A stretch of DNA of 64,000 nt from contig JAUZSP010000009.1 of assembly GCA_030949385.1 (NCBI GenBank), forward strand, positions 62,001 through 126,000. Reading direction: 5' to 3'. Both the position numbers and the translations under genes were made by a program. The stretch's first letter is position 1; each line of letters starts with the position of its first letter. The notes beneath the pieces are model-generated. The model did not search any database and was not told the DNA's origin. It saw nothing but the letters and a program-made list of their open reading frames with translations. This DNA comes from Gammaproteobacteria bacterium (GTDB lineage: Bacteria; Pseudomonadota; Gammaproteobacteria; JAUZRS01). This document shows, one piece after another, positions 9,624 to 19,674 of the stretch.

Positions 9624-10777
9624 GATGCTTTTTCCTTAGGAGTCGTGATCTCTGACGGCAACTCATGATAAACCCTCAACAACAGACCGATCACCAAACA
9701 CATTACCAAAGTACTGCTGCCGCCATAACTCATCAACGGCAAGGTCAACCCTTTGGTGGGCAGCACCCCCATATTGACGCCGATATTAACAAACGCCTGC
9801 AAGCCAATCCAAATTCCCAAACCGTAAGAAAGATACGCCGCAAAAGGTTGTTCAGCCTGTAGAGACCAGTGAGCCAACTGAAACGCCCGCCAAACCAAAA
9901 AAGAGAACAAGACAATCACCATCGACACCCCAATCAGACCCAGCTCTTCAGCTAAAATCGCAAACAGGAAATCCGTATGCGCCTCCGGCAAATAAAACAA
10001 TTTCTGCACGCTGCCACCCAAGCCTGTTCCCGTCCAAGAGCCACTGCCAATGGCAATCAACGATTGGGTTAACTGAAAACCCTTATCATAAGGATCTGCC
10101 CACGGATCCAAAAAAGAGGTGATGCGCGCCAAACGATACTCAGCCGACACCGATAACCATAAAACCACAGCTGCTCCAAGCGCTGAGAGAATACCAAACA
10201 ACCAAAGACGAGCACCGGCCAAAAACACCACCCCCATCATGGTGGCCAATAACACCACCGCTGCACCAAAATCAGGCTCAATCAACATCAAAATAGCGAC
10301 TAAAACAAACACCAACAACGGCTTTAGTACCCCCCAAGGTTTCTGACGCACTTCCTCTTGATGGGCCACCATATAACCGGAGAGATAGACCAACATCAAC
10401 AGCTTAACCAACTCCGAAACCTGAAAACGAAACAGACCAAAATCCAACCAACGGGTGCTGCCATTGACGGTTTTACCCAGACCAGGCACAAACACCAGCA
10501 GCAATAAAACCAACGAAATAACCAACATCCACATGCGCATGTTTTGCCAGTTGAGCAGGGAAACACGCCCTACCACCAGAATCAAAAACAGACCCATAAA
10601 AGCAAACAAAGATTGTCTGATCAAATAGTGATAAGGGCTGCCAAAAATCCTTTCAGACATGGAAAAAGAGGCTGAACCCACCATCACCACACCCAGCAAC
10701 ATCAAGATCAACGCACAACTGGCCAACAGCCAGTCAACGCGCAAATCAAAACGAAACAGCGCTAAATCTGAGGTCAC
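9620..10777 (-). CDS. ftsW: Septal peptidoglycan polymerase FtsW (SEDS family)
   Basis: A 385-residue protein of about ten membrane segments. SEDS signatures are seen: NGSTRWLDFG in the first large loop, KLLMLVYLSGYM, IEPDFGAAVVL, YQ-like GKGFQLTQSLIAIGSG variant (DKGFQLTQSLIAIGSG) and the C-terminal TKGLTLPLMSYGGSS. FtsW polymerises lipid II during septation together with FtsI. GTG start at 10775-10777 overlapping the murD stop by GTGA; downstream end overlaps murG the same way. Confidence 0.96.
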   Translation of the reverse strand: MTSDLALFRFDLRVDWLLASCALILMLLGVVMVGSASFSMSERIFGSPYHYLIRQSLFAFMGLFLILVVGRVSLLNWQNMRMWMLVISLVLLLLVFVPGLGKTVNGSTRWLDFGLFRFQVSELVKLLMLVYLSGYMVAHQEEVRQKPWGVLKPLLVFVLVAILMLIEPDFGAAVVLLATMMGVVFLAGARLWLFGILSALGAAVVLWLSVSAEYRLARITSFLDPWADPYDKGFQLTQSLIAIGSGSWTGTGLGGSVQKLFYLPEAHTDFLFAILAEELGLIGVSMVIVLFSFLVWRAFQLAHWSLQAEQPFAAYLSYGLGIWIGLQAFVNIGVNMGVLPTKGLTLPLMSYGGSSTLVMCLVIGLLLRVYHELPSEITTPKEKAS

Positions 10778-12108
10778 TGCATCAAACTCCGCACTTCAGC
10801 GATAAAACAGTTGCCTCGCTGTTCGTAATCGGCAAACTGATCAAAACTGGCACACGCCGGAGAGAGCAAAACCGCATCGCCTGCGTGTGCCAATTGAGCC
10901 GCTCGCTGCACCGCCAGCGACAAACTTTCGGCGTAATACACCGGCACAACTGGCTCTAAAACCGCAGCCATTTTATCCGCATCTCGACCAATCAAAATGA
11001 CCGCTCGCGCTGATGCTTTTAGTGCCTGACGCAACGGAGTAAAATCAGCCCCCTTACCTTCTCCACCAGCAATCAAAACCAACGTCTGTGGCATTCCTTC
11101 AACGGCCGCCAAAGTCGCCCCCACATTGGTGCCTTTAGAATCATTAAACCAACTGACACCGTTAATTTCGGCCACCCACTGAGTACGATGCTCCAAACCG
11201 GTAAAGGCTCTCAAAGCAACCAACATCGCCTCCAGAGGCAAATCAACCGCCTCACCCAACGCCAAAGCCGCCAACGCATTGGCCTGATTATGTTGCTCTG
11301 GAATTTTCAGTGCTGACACCGGCAACAACGGCTGCTGCCTGTGAGCCAAACAGAGTTCATCCACTTCATTTTCCATAAGGTGATAATCAGCCGCCACACC
11401 CTCAGTCAGGCTAAACCCACAACGCATCCCCTCCGTCGGTAAAGCAACAACCACGTCATCATCCAAATTGACCACACAGACGCTTGCCCCTTGATACACC
11501 GCCCCTTTGGCCAGAGCGTAATCATCCAAACCACGATAACGATCCATATGATCAGCGGAAATGTTCAACACCACCGATGCAGCAGCACGCAAAGAATAGG
11601 TGGTTTCTAATTGAAAACTGGAGAGTTCCAGCACATAAAAATCAGGAATAGGCTGTTGCAGCAATTCCAAAGCAGGAACACCTAAATTACCCCCCAACAG
11701 CACCTGCCGTCCCGCCGCCAACCCCATCTCACCTAGCAACGTCGTCACCGTGCTTTTGCCATTGGAGCCGGTGATCGCCACAATCGGCGCTTGAGCGACA
11801 CGAGCAAACAGTTCGATGTCACCGATCACCTCAACCCCTGCGACCACTGCCGCTTGAATCGCTGGCTCTTGCAGACTCACCCCAGGGCTGACAATCAGCC
11901 GTTTAGCACAACTCAACAGCGCAGCGGAAAAGGCTCCGCAATGACAAACAACCTGCGGAAACCGCTGCTGCAATTCACCCAGACCAGGCGGCTGCTCACG
12001 GCTGTCCACCACCGTACATTGCCCACCCAAACCGAGCAGATACTCAACACAAGAGAGGCCGGTTTTACCCAGCCCAATAACCACATCTTCCGCGCTATTT
12101 TGCATCAT
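10774..12108 (-). CDS. murD: UDP-N-acetylmuramoylalanine--D-glutamate ligase MurD
   Basis: A Mur ligase adding D-Glu to UDP-MurNAc-L-Ala. It has the N-terminal VIGLGKTGLSCVEYL, the P-loop ITGSNGKSTVTTLL, the motif ELSSFQLETT and the C-terminal NDSKGTNVGAT. I place the start at ATG 12106-12108 (MMQNSAEDV, 444 residues), nine bases after the mraY stop; the reading frame continues upstream to 12174, but that would overlap mraY by 58 bases and the extra residues look unlike MurD. No strong ribosome site is visible, so coupling to mraY termination is likely. Confidence 0.96.
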   Translation of the reverse strand: MMQNSAEDVVIGLGKTGLSCVEYLLGLGGQCTVVDSREQPPGLGELQQRFPQVVCHCGAFSAALLSCAKRLIVSPGVSLQEPAIQAAVVAGVEVIGDIELFARVAQAPIVAITGSNGKSTVTTLLGEMGLAAGRQVLLGGNLGVPALELLQQPIPDFYVLELSSFQLETTYSLRAAASVVLNISADHMDRYRGLDDYALAKGAVYQGASVCVVNLDDDVVVALPTEGMRCGFSLTEGVAADYHLMENEVDELCLAHRQQPLLPVSALKIPEQHNQANALAALALGEAVDLPLEAMLVALRAFTGLEHRTQWVAEINGVSWFNDSKGTNVGATLAAVEGMPQTLVLIAGGEGKGADFTPLRQALKASARAVILIGRDADKMAAVLEPVVPVYYAESLSLAVQRAAQLAHAGDAVLLSPACASFDQFADYEQRGNCFIAEVRSLMQ

Positions 12109-12116
12109 CAGGACAC

Positions 12117-13200
12117 TTAACGAAGTTTTAAGGTCGCCAACCCCACCAAAACCAAAATCACAGTGATAATCCAAAAGCGCACAATCACCCGAGGTTCAGG
12201 CCAGCCCTTTAGCTCAAAATGATGATGCAACGGAGCCATGCGGAACACACGGCGACCGGTCAATTTATAAGAAGCGACTTGGATGATCACCGATGCGGTC
12301 TCCATCACAAACACGCCACCCATAATCAAAAACACCAACTCTTGGCGCACCAGCACCGCCACCACACCCAGCGCCGCACCCAGAGCCAGCGCGCCCACAT
12401 CGCCCATAAACACCTGTGCAGGATAAGTGTTAAACCACAAGAAACCCAAACCGGCACCGGCCAAGGCCATACAAAAGACCATCAACTCACCCACACCTGG
12501 CACATACGGAATCACCAAGTAGCTGGCAAAATAGAGATGGCCGGTTAAATAAGCGATCAAACCCAAAGCACCGGCCACCATCACCGTTGGCATAATCGCC
12601 AAACCGTCCAACCCGTCGGTCAAATTCACCGCGTTACTGGCACCGACAATCATCAAATAAACAAACGGCACAAACCACCAACCCATATCCCAGTTAAAGG
12701 CTTTAAAAAAAGGGCACGATCAAACTGGTTTCCGCACTGCTCTGCGCCGTGAAAAAGATCACCAACGCCGCCGCCAGCGCAATCACCGACTGCCAAAAAT
12801 ATTTAGATCGAGCCGACAACCCTTTAGAGTTGCCTAAGGCCAATTTTTTATAATCGTCCACCCAACCCACAGCACCAAAAGCAAGCGTCACCAACAGCAC
12901 AATCCAGAGCTGCTTGCTGGCCAAATCACCCCACAACAGCGTGGTGATGGTCACCGCCATCAAAATCAACGCCCCACCCATCGTAGGCGTACCCGCTTTT
13001 GAGTAGTGACTCTCTGGGCCATCGTCCCGCACCACTTGACCAATGTTATTCCGGCTCAAACGCCGAATTACCTTAGGGCCGATCAACAACGCAATACTCA
13101 AAGCCGTCAACGCACTTAAAATGGCACGCAGAGTCAAATAACGAAAAACATTAAAGCCATCATGAAACTGAGTCAAATAATCCGCGAGATAGAGCAACAT
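12117..13200 (-). pseudogene. mraY: mraY, phospho-MurNAc-pentapeptide translocase, frameshifted in this sequence
   Basis: MraY makes lipid I on the inner membrane and is normally essential. Here it is split: an upstream part (12703-13200, 165 residues, ending TSLIVPFF-stop) and a downstream part (to 12117) that resumes with [18 protein letters not shown]. The break falls at seven consecutive T on the coding strand (12705-12711). With six T the frame reads [15 protein letters not shown] and gives one continuous protein of about 360 residues, as in E. coli. The catalytic DDG ([12 protein letters not shown]), [19 protein letters not shown] and [12 protein letters not shown] motifs are all intact. 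I label it by its broken frame, but an indel error or slippage is more likely than true loss. Confidence 0.93.
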
Positions 13201-14568
13201 CTAAAAAACATCCTCAATAGAACCTGAGTAACTCCCTGCTTTTAACACCAGTTGATCCACCAACTTATCCAACCGCATACCCCGAGATCCCTTTATCAGT
13301 AATACGTTATTTTTACCCAATTGACTCTGCAACGCGGCGCTTAGAACAGAAAGGTCAGCAAAATGCTCCGCACCTTGACCAAAACCAGCACAACTGTGAC
13401 GGCTCAATTCACCCAAGGCAAACAGACGTTTTACCCCAGCGCGCTTAGCCTGCTGTCCCGCTTGGAAATGAATCGCACTACTCTCCTCACCCAGCTCCAG
13501 CATGTCCCCCAACACCAACCAAGGTTCACCATGCTGTTCACAGATCACATTCAGAGCCACGCTCAACGAGGCAAGATTGGCATTATAACTGTCATCAAAT
13601 AGGAGCGAGCCATTAATTCCCTGCCTCTGCTGCATCCGACCTTTGACCGCCCGCATGGAAAGCAACCCTCGCTTGATCTGCGTCATTCCGACCCCCAAAG
13701 CCAAAGCAGCCGAACTGGCCGCCACAGCATTGCGGGCGTTATGCTCCCCCAATAACGGCAAATCCAATTCAATCAATTTGGCTTGATAACGAATCTGCAA
13801 TCGACTGGGAGCCATCCAACGACCACTAACATCAGCGGCCTCTTGCAAACCAAAGGTCAGTTTTTGATGTTCGTTAGCCAAAGACAACCACAGCGGCGCA
13901 AAATCATCGTCCACGTTAATCAGCGCAACACCGTCCTCTGGCAGATCAGCGTAAATCTCCCCCTTGGCGCGTGCCACGCCCTCAAGCGAACCAAACCCCT
14001 CCAGATGCGCCGCAGCAGCATTATTAATCATGACCACCTTCGGTTTAGCCAAAGAACAGAGGTAAGCAATCTCCCCTGCATGATTCGCCCCCATCTCCAC
14101 CACGGCAAATTGATGCTCTGGTTGCAGAGCCAACAACGTCAGTGGCACACCAATTTCATTGTTAAAGTTGCCCTGAGTCGCATGAGTCAAACCCACTTGA
14201 CTCAAAATCGCCGCCAACATCTCTTTCACCGTGGTTTTACCGTTGCTGCCGGTAATTGCCAGCAACGAAAGAGTCTGCAACGAACGCCAATAAGCCGCCA
14301 AGCGACCTAGAGCCAAACGGCTGTCGTCCACCAGCAACTGAGGCGCTGCAACATCTAAAGGCCGCTCCACCATCAAAGCGACCGCGCCCGCATTCAGCAC
14401 CGATTCAGCAAAGTCATGGGCATCAAAACGATCTCCACGCAAAGCAACGAACAGATCACCGTTCTCCACCTGCCGACTGTCGATGCTGACACGATGAAAC
14501 AGAACATCTTCGCCCAACACCTTCGCCCCAAGAGCCTTAGCCACTTGCTGCAAACTCAGCTCAAACAA
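13201..14568 (-). CDS. murF: UDP-N-acetylmuramoyl-tripeptide--D-Ala-D-Ala ligase MurF
   Basis: A Mur ligase attaching the D-Ala-D-Ala dipeptide. Motifs are the N-terminal VSIDSRQVENGDLFVALRG, the P-loop ITGSNGKTTVKEML, EMGANHAGEI and DDSYNANLASL. The open frame extends to 14736, but the best start is TTG at 14566-14568: it follows an AAGGAGAGG ribosome site at 14572-14580 with good spacing and gives 455 residues starting FELSLQQVAKALGA, the normal MurF start. It overlaps murE by eight bases. The stop is directly followed by the mraY start. Confidence 0.95.
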   Translation of the reverse strand: MFELSLQQVAKALGAKVLGEDVLFHRVSIDSRQVENGDLFVALRGDRFDAHDFAESVLNAGAVALMVERPLDVAAPQLLVDDSRLALGRLAAYWRSLQTLSLLAITGSNGKTTVKEMLAAILSQVGLTHATQGNFNNEIGVPLTLLALQPEHQFAVVEMGANHAGEIAYLCSLAKPKVVMINNAAAAHLEGFGSLEGVARAKGEIYADLPEDGVALINVDDDFAPLWLSLANEHQKLTFGLQEAADVSGRWMAPSRLQIRYQAKLIELDLPLLGEHNARNAVAASSAALALGVGMTQIKRGLLSMRAVKGRMQQRQGINGSLLFDDSYNANLASLSVALNVICEQHGEPWLVLGDMLELGEESSAIHFQAGQQAKRAGVKRLFALGELSRHSCAGFGQGAEHFADLSVLSAALQSQLGKNNVLLIKGSRGMRLDKLVDQLVLKAGSYSGSIEDVF

Positions 14569-16084
14569 GAGCCTCTCCTTGTAACCCCAGTTGCACCGCA
14601 TCACGATCACTAAAAGAAAAACGTTGGCTGCCCACCCATTGATAATCTTCATGGCCTTTACCCGCCACCAACACCACATCATCGGCTTGGCTCTGCTGTA
14701 AAACCCACTGAATCGCCGCCCCACGATCATGCTCACAATGGGCTTTTTCAGGTGCTTTCATCCCCGCTAAAATGTGCTGCATAATCAACTCCGGCGCTTC
14801 AGAACGTGGATTATCATCACTGATTACCACCTGATCGGCCAACTGCTCGGCCACCGTCGCCATTAAAGGCCGTTTGCCCACATCACGGTCACCACCGCAA
14901 CCAAACAAGCAAAATAGCCGACCTCGGGTATGCAGTCGCAAGGATTTTAAAGCGGCTTTCAGCGCCTGTGGCGTGTGGGCGTAATCCACCACCACCAGCG
15001 CTCGATTTTCAGCCTTAAACGACTCCATGCGCCCAACCACCGGTTTCATGCCTTGCAAACGCCGCACGATCTCATCTAAACCAAACCCCAAAGCCAACAA
15101 ACTCGCTGCCGCCGCCAGCAGATTGCTGACATTAAAACGCCCCAGCAAAGCCGTGCTCAACGGCATGGCCTGACCCTGCCAATGCAAAACAAAACGGACA
15201 CCCGAGCCATCAAACTGCACTTGATCTGCCCAAAGATAATCCTTGATCTGAACCTTCGAACTCAGGCCGTAAGCGATGACCGAAACGTCTGATCTGCGCT
15301 GCCGCATCAATTCACGACCAAATTCGTCATCCAAATTCAACACCCACCCTTTCAGCTCCGGTCGATAAAAAAGCCGCCGCTTAGCCTCACGATACGCTTT
15401 CAGAGTGTGATGATAATCAAGATGGTCTCGACCTAGATTGCTCAGCACCGCCAGATCAAATTCAGCACCGGCAATGCGCTGCTGCTGCAAGCCATGCGAC
15501 GACACCTCCATCACCACTTGCTTCACACCCTGGTGCAACCACGCGGCCAAGGTCTGCTGTAGCTGCAACACATCAACGGTGGTGCGACTGCCCTGCTGCA
15601 CCGAATCATGGTGTAGCTGATCCACCGTGGTGGCTCCCAAGGTGCCTAAAATACCGCAGGGTGTTTGAGCTGTGTTGAGAGCTTGAGCAATAAAATGACT
15701 GACAGACGTTTTACCGTCGGTGCCGGTCACGCCAATCAAAGTCTGCTGGCGGCTGGGGTAATGATAAAAACGTGAAATTAACTGCCCCGACATGTATCGG
15801 ATCTGTTTTACCGGCAAGTCAACAACATCGGTATTTAGCAGCACAGACTGCTGCTCAGACGTTAACGGCACCTCTTCGGGACGTACAATAGCCACTGCAC
15901 CCGCAGCAACCACCTCAGCTAAAAAATCAATGCCTTGCCGCACTCCTTCACCAGGTAAAGCCAAAAAAAGAGCGCCCACTTGAACCGCACGACTGTCAAT
16001 GACAATCGACTCAATCAGACAATCCGCTCTATCGTACTCAACAATCCCTTGCAATAAAGTTGACAAAGGCTGAGCACGACTCAT
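14561..16084 (-). CDS. murE: UDP-MurNAc-L-Ala-D-Glu--meso-diaminopimelate ligase MurE
   Basis: A 507-residue Mur ligase adding the third stem residue. The N-terminal IDSRAVQVGALFLALPG, the P-loop VTGTDGKTSVSHFIA and the C-terminal SDDNPRSEAPE are present; DNPR is the recognised signature for meso-diaminopimelate rather than lysine as substrate, so the peptidoglycan is of the Gram-negative type. The ATG overlaps the ftsI stop as ATGA. Confidence 0.97.
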   Translation of the reverse strand: MSRAQPLSTLLQGIVEYDRADCLIESIVIDSRAVQVGALFLALPGEGVRQGIDFLAEVVAAGAVAIVRPEEVPLTSEQQSVLLNTDVVDLPVKQIRYMSGQLISRFYHYPSRQQTLIGVTGTDGKTSVSHFIAQALNTAQTPCGILGTLGATTVDQLHHDSVQQGSRTTVDVLQLQQTLAAWLHQGVKQVVMEVSSHGLQQQRIAGAEFDLAVLSNLGRDHLDYHHTLKAYREAKRRLFYRPELKGWVLNLDDEFGRELMRQRRSDVSVIAYGLSSKVQIKDYLWADQVQFDGSGVRFVLHWQGQAMPLSTALLGRFNVSNLLAAAASLLALGFGLDEIVRRLQGMKPVVGRMESFKAENRALVVVDYAHTPQALKAALKSLRLHTRGRLFCLFGCGGDRDVGKRPLMATVAEQLADQVVISDDNPRSEAPELIMQHILAGMKAPEKAHCEHDRGAAIQWVLQQSQADDVVLVAGKGHEDYQWVGSQRFSFSDRDAVQLGLQGEALV

Positions 16085-17796
16085 AGGCCGCCTCCAATAG
16101 AGGCGTATTCCATTGGCGGTTCTGGCAGGTCATCGGGCAACACATTTAGCAAGCGCAAGGCTCCCGACATCACCTTTGAAAACAGCGGTGCCGCCACCTG
16201 CCCACCGTAATATTTTTTCCCTTGAGGCTCATTTACCACCACCACCGCCGCCAAACGTGGGTTACTCACTGGCGCAAACCCCGTGAACAACGCCACATGA
16301 CGATCTTTAGCGTAACTTCCCGAAGCACTTTTACGCACAGTACCGGTTTTACCTGCCACTCGATAACCCACAACCCGAGCACGCGCACCAGTACCGCCTT
16401 TTGCAACCACCGAGGTCAACATTTCACTGATCATATCTGCCGCACGACTGGAAAGCACCCGCTCACCTTCGGGAGCACCTGTCAGTTTTTGAAAGGAGAC
16501 CGCAGGTAAAATCCCATCGGCGGCCATGGCACTGTAAGCACGCACCAGTTGCAACGGAGTCACAGAAAGCCCGTAACCGTAAGACATCGTGACACGCTTC
16601 ACCTTGCCCTTTTTACCACTGCGGCTCAGCAAACCAGCTGATTCACCGGGAAAGCCACTGCCACTGCTTCGCCCCAAGCCCAAACGACTGAAGACATCCC
16701 AAAGCTGTTCAGGAGCCAAGGAAAGCGCAATTTTACTCACTCCCACATTGCTTGACTTACGAATGATGCCGGTCAGATCCAACAACCCATAATCGTGGCT
16801 GTCCTGTACGGTGAGACGTTTCACCATAAACCAACCAGGGGAGGTTTGAATCAACGTATCAGGGCGATACTGCCCCGACTCCAGAGCCGCCACCACCGTC
16901 AACGGCTTAATCGTCGAACCCGGCTCCAACACATCGGTTACAGCACGATTGCGTAACGCAGCACTGCGTCGTTCTGAACGTTTATTGGGGTTATATGAGG
17001 GTTGATTGACCATCGCCAAGATCTCCCCTGTATGCACATCCATAATCACCACTGAACCGGAATGTGCATGGTATTTCTGCACCGTGGCTTTTAATTCACG
17101 ATAGGCCAAATATTGCAGCCGTTTATCAATACTCAAGGTCAAATTTTTACCTGGTTGCGCTACCGTCAACTGCTTCAGGTCCCCCACCGGTCGCCCCAAA
17201 CGATCTTGCACAATCAACTTTCGCCCCGGCACACCGGTCAACCAGCGATCAAAGGCCAACTCCAAACCCTCTTGCCCCTGATCATCAATATTGGTAAAAC
17301 CCACCACATGGGAGGTCACCTCACCGGCAGGATAATAGCGGTAATATTCACGCTGCAATCCCACCCCCGCAACCTTCAGAGCCATCACCTGCTGCCCCAG
17401 AACGGGCGTTACCAAACGCTTTAGGTAGATAAAACCTTTCTGCTGATTATTAAAGACCTTTTTTTGAATGGCAGAGAGAGGCAGATCCAACAAAGCCGCC
17501 AATTGTGGCCATAGATCTTGATCTGAAAGGAGTTTTTTCGGGTTAGCCCAAACCGCATCAACGGGCGTACTGACCGCCAGCGCCTCACCATTGCGATCCA
17601 ACACCATGCCTCGATGAGCCGCAGTGGTGACCACCCGCTGTTGACGCACATCACCTTGATTTTGCAAAAAAGCCTGCCGCAGCACCTGCAAGTCAACCGC
17701 CCTTACCAACAACCCCATGGCGATTGCAGCAAACAACAGTAATAAAAATCGGTGTCTTGCGTACTGCATTGAATCATCCCTGCCTTTGCCTTTCAT
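16081..17796 (-). CDS. ftsI: Septal transpeptidase FtsI (PBP3)
   Basis: A 571-residue class B penicillin-binding protein that cross-links septal peptidoglycan. One N-terminal membrane anchor (about residues 16-35, FLLLLFAAIAMGLLV), the dimerisation domain, then the transpeptidase domain with the three active-site motifs: the STIK box in EPGSTIKPLTV near residue 297, SSN in IIRKSSNVGVS, and KTGT in VAGKTGTVRK. The start used is ATG 17794-17796, overlapping ftsL by ATGA; an internal ATG at codon 10 (MQYARHR) is an alternative. Confidence 0.97.
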   Translation of the reverse strand: MKGKGRDDSMQYARHRFLLLLFAAIAMGLLVRAVDLQVLRQAFLQNQGDVRQQRVVTTAAHRGMVLDRNGEALAVSTPVDAVWANPKKLLSDQDLWPQLAALLDLPLSAIQKKVFNNQQKGFIYLKRLVTPVLGQQVMALKVAGVGLQREYYRYYPAGEVTSHVVGFTNIDDQGQEGLELAFDRWLTGVPGRKLIVQDRLGRPVGDLKQLTVAQPGKNLTLSIDKRLQYLAYRELKATVQKYHAHSGSVVIMDVHTGEILAMVNQPSYNPNKRSERRSAALRNRAVTDVLEPGSTIKPLTVVAALESGQYRPDTLIQTSPGWFMVKRLTVQDSHDYGLLDLTGIIRKSSNVGVSKIALSLAPEQLWDVFSRLGLGRSSGSGFPGESAGLLSRSGKKGKVKRVTMSYGYGLSVTPLQLVRAYSAMAADGILPAVSFQKLTGAPEGERVLSSRAADMISEMLTSVVAKGGTGARARVVGYRVAGKTGTVRKSASGSYAKDRHVALFTGFAPVSNPRLAAVVVVNEPQGKKYYGGQVAAPLFSKVMSGALRLLNVLPDDLPEPPMEYASIGGGL

Positions 17797-18065
17797 GGCT
17801 TAATCATCTCTACCTGAGAAAGAGTCGGCACGCGCATCTGCAAACGCTCGCGTGCCAAACGTTCAATACGCCCATGATCACCCCACGTGCCTTGCTCAAG
17901 TTGTAACCGACCCCATTCGAAATCCAACTCATCCAACAGCCGTTGCTGCTGCTGGATCTCCACAAATAGCGTCCGGCTGCGATGTTTACTGTAGATCACC
18001 CCAAGAGCCGACCCGACGATCAACACCCCCAGCAGCAACAGGCCAAACCACTTTTCCACCGTCAA
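17793..18065 (-). CDS. ftsL: Cell division protein FtsL
   Basis: A 90-residue bitopic protein: short cytoplasmic start, one membrane helix (about residues 5-27, WFGLLLLGVLIVGSALGVIY) and a periplasmic leucine-zipper-like stretch with the usual ending ERLARERLQMRVPTLSQVEMI. FtsL joins FtsQ and FtsB in the divisome. The first codon is TTG (18063-18065, overlapping the rsmH stop as TTGA); a GTG two codons later is an alternative. Assignment rests on the profile and the rsmH-ftsL-ftsI order. Confidence 0.93.
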   Translation of the reverse strand: MTVEKWFGLLLLGVLIVGSALGVIYSKHRSRTLFVEIQQQQRLLDELDFEWGRLQLEQGTWGDHGRIERLARERLQMRVPTLSQVEMIKP

Positions 18066-19006
18066 ATTCGCTCAGCAATTCGCAATACCGCACTGCGCGA
18101 GCGCACGTTGGCCGATTTTTCTGCCTCACTGGCAAAAATGGCTTTGCCTCTGTTTTTTAAAGTCGCTTGAAACTCAACCTCTGCCATCGGCAAACCCCGT
18201 GGCAAACGTCGATGCAACGGTGAGGACGTTGGAGGCCGCACGCAGGAGCGAATAAAACGCTTCACAATGCGATCTTCCAACGAGTGAAAGCTGATGACCG
18301 CCAAACGCCCTTGCGGTTTTAACAGCGTGGGCACCTGTTCCAACGCCTCACTTAAAGAAGCCAGCTCACGGTTGATATGAATTCGAATCGCTTGAAAGGT
18401 ACGAGTAGCGGGGTGTTTGTGTTTGTCTCGTGGCAAAATTTTCGTAAGCAAGGTTGCCAATTGAGCAGTAGTGGTAAAGGGCTGCTTTTGTCGGTCCATC
18501 ACAATCGCTTTGGCAATGCGGCGGCTGAGGCGCTCTTCACCGTATTGCCACAATACATCGGCAATTTCATCGGCCTCCGCACGCGCCAACCACTGCGCAG
18601 CGGACTCACCAACAGAAGGGTTCATACGCATATCCAGCGGCCCACTGCGCATAAAACTGAACCCTCGCTGCGCATCGTCCAACTGCGGTGAAGAGACGCC
18701 CAAATCCATAAAAATGCCATCAAAGCGCACATCACCAACGCGCTCAAACAAAAGGGAGCTGAGTTCAGAAAAATTACCGTGAATGATGCTAAAACGGGGG
18801 TCTAAAAAATCACGCTGCGCAACACGAATCGCCTCAGGGTCTTGATCGAACGCGATCAAACGCCCATCCTGACCCAAAGCGTCCAACAACAGACGTGCAT
18901 GACCACCACGACCAAAGGTCGCATCAAGATAAACTCCATTTTCCTTAATCGCCAAACCGTGCAGCACCTCTTCCCGAAGTACCGATTCATGTGTTAACTC
19001 GTACAC
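18062..19006 (-). CDS. rsmH: 16S rRNA (cytosine-1402-N4)-methyltransferase RsmH
   Basis: A methyltransferase acting on C1402 of 16S rRNA. The start segment THESVLREEVL, the SAM-binding YLDATFGRGGHARLLL, FMDLGVSSPQLDDAQRGFSF and the C-terminal ISFHSLEDRIVKRF are typical. I place the start at GTG 19004-19006 (VYELTHESVL, 314 residues) just after GGGG; a TTG at 19016-19018 adds four residues and cannot be excluded. It is the first gene of the dcw operon here because mraZ is absent. RsmI, encoded nearby, modifies the same nucleotide at the 2'-O position. Confidence 0.96.
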   Translation of the reverse strand: MYELTHESVLREEVLHGLAIKENGVYLDATFGRGGHARLLLDALGQDGRLIAFDQDPEAIRVAQRDFLDPRFSIIHGNFSELSSLLFERVGDVRFDGIFMDLGVSSPQLDDAQRGFSFMRSGPLDMRMNPSVGESAAQWLARAEADEIADVLWQYGEERLSRRIAKAIVMDRQKQPFTTTAQLATLLTKILPRDKHKHPATRTFQAIRIHINRELASLSEALEQVPTLLKPQGRLAVISFHSLEDRIVKRFIRSCVRPPTSSPLHRRLPRGLPMAEVEFQATLKNRGKAIFASEAEKSANVRSRSAVLRIAERI

Positions 19007-19049
19007 TGTGCCCCACAAACAGTTGATTTATCATTGATGGTAACTACTA

Positions 19050-19079
19050 ACTATAGGGATCTTCCAACAATCGTGTCAA
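19050..19079 (-). promoter_or_regulatory. sigma70-type promoter of the dcw operon
   Basis: On the minus strand a perfect -35 box TTGACA (19074-19079) is separated by 18 bases from a -10 box TATAGT (19050-19055). Transcription would begin near 19043, about 37 bases ahead of the rsmH start. This is the only strong promoter seen upstream of the sixteen-gene cluster and corresponds in position to Pmra of E. coli, except that mraZ is not interposed. MraZ-type direct repeats (GTGG-type boxes) are not evident. Confidence 0.75.
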
Positions 19080-19297
19080 GAAAAACCCCTAAAAAAACAA
19101 CAATTATTACTTATAACACAATAAGTTATGCATCATTTTGAAGGTAAAGTAAGAACACTTTTCCAGACTCAAAAAGAAACACTATAGAATCAAAGAGATA
19201 GTTGAAAAAAGCAGCAGTGAGAAAATAAGCCGAGCAACAACAACGCTTCATACAATGGCTGTATGACTTTGTTGACAAATAGGACAAAAAAGAAAAA

Positions 19298-19646
<349 letters not shown>

Positions 19647-19674
19647 GCGCGCAGCGTAACACAAAGCGCTTTTT

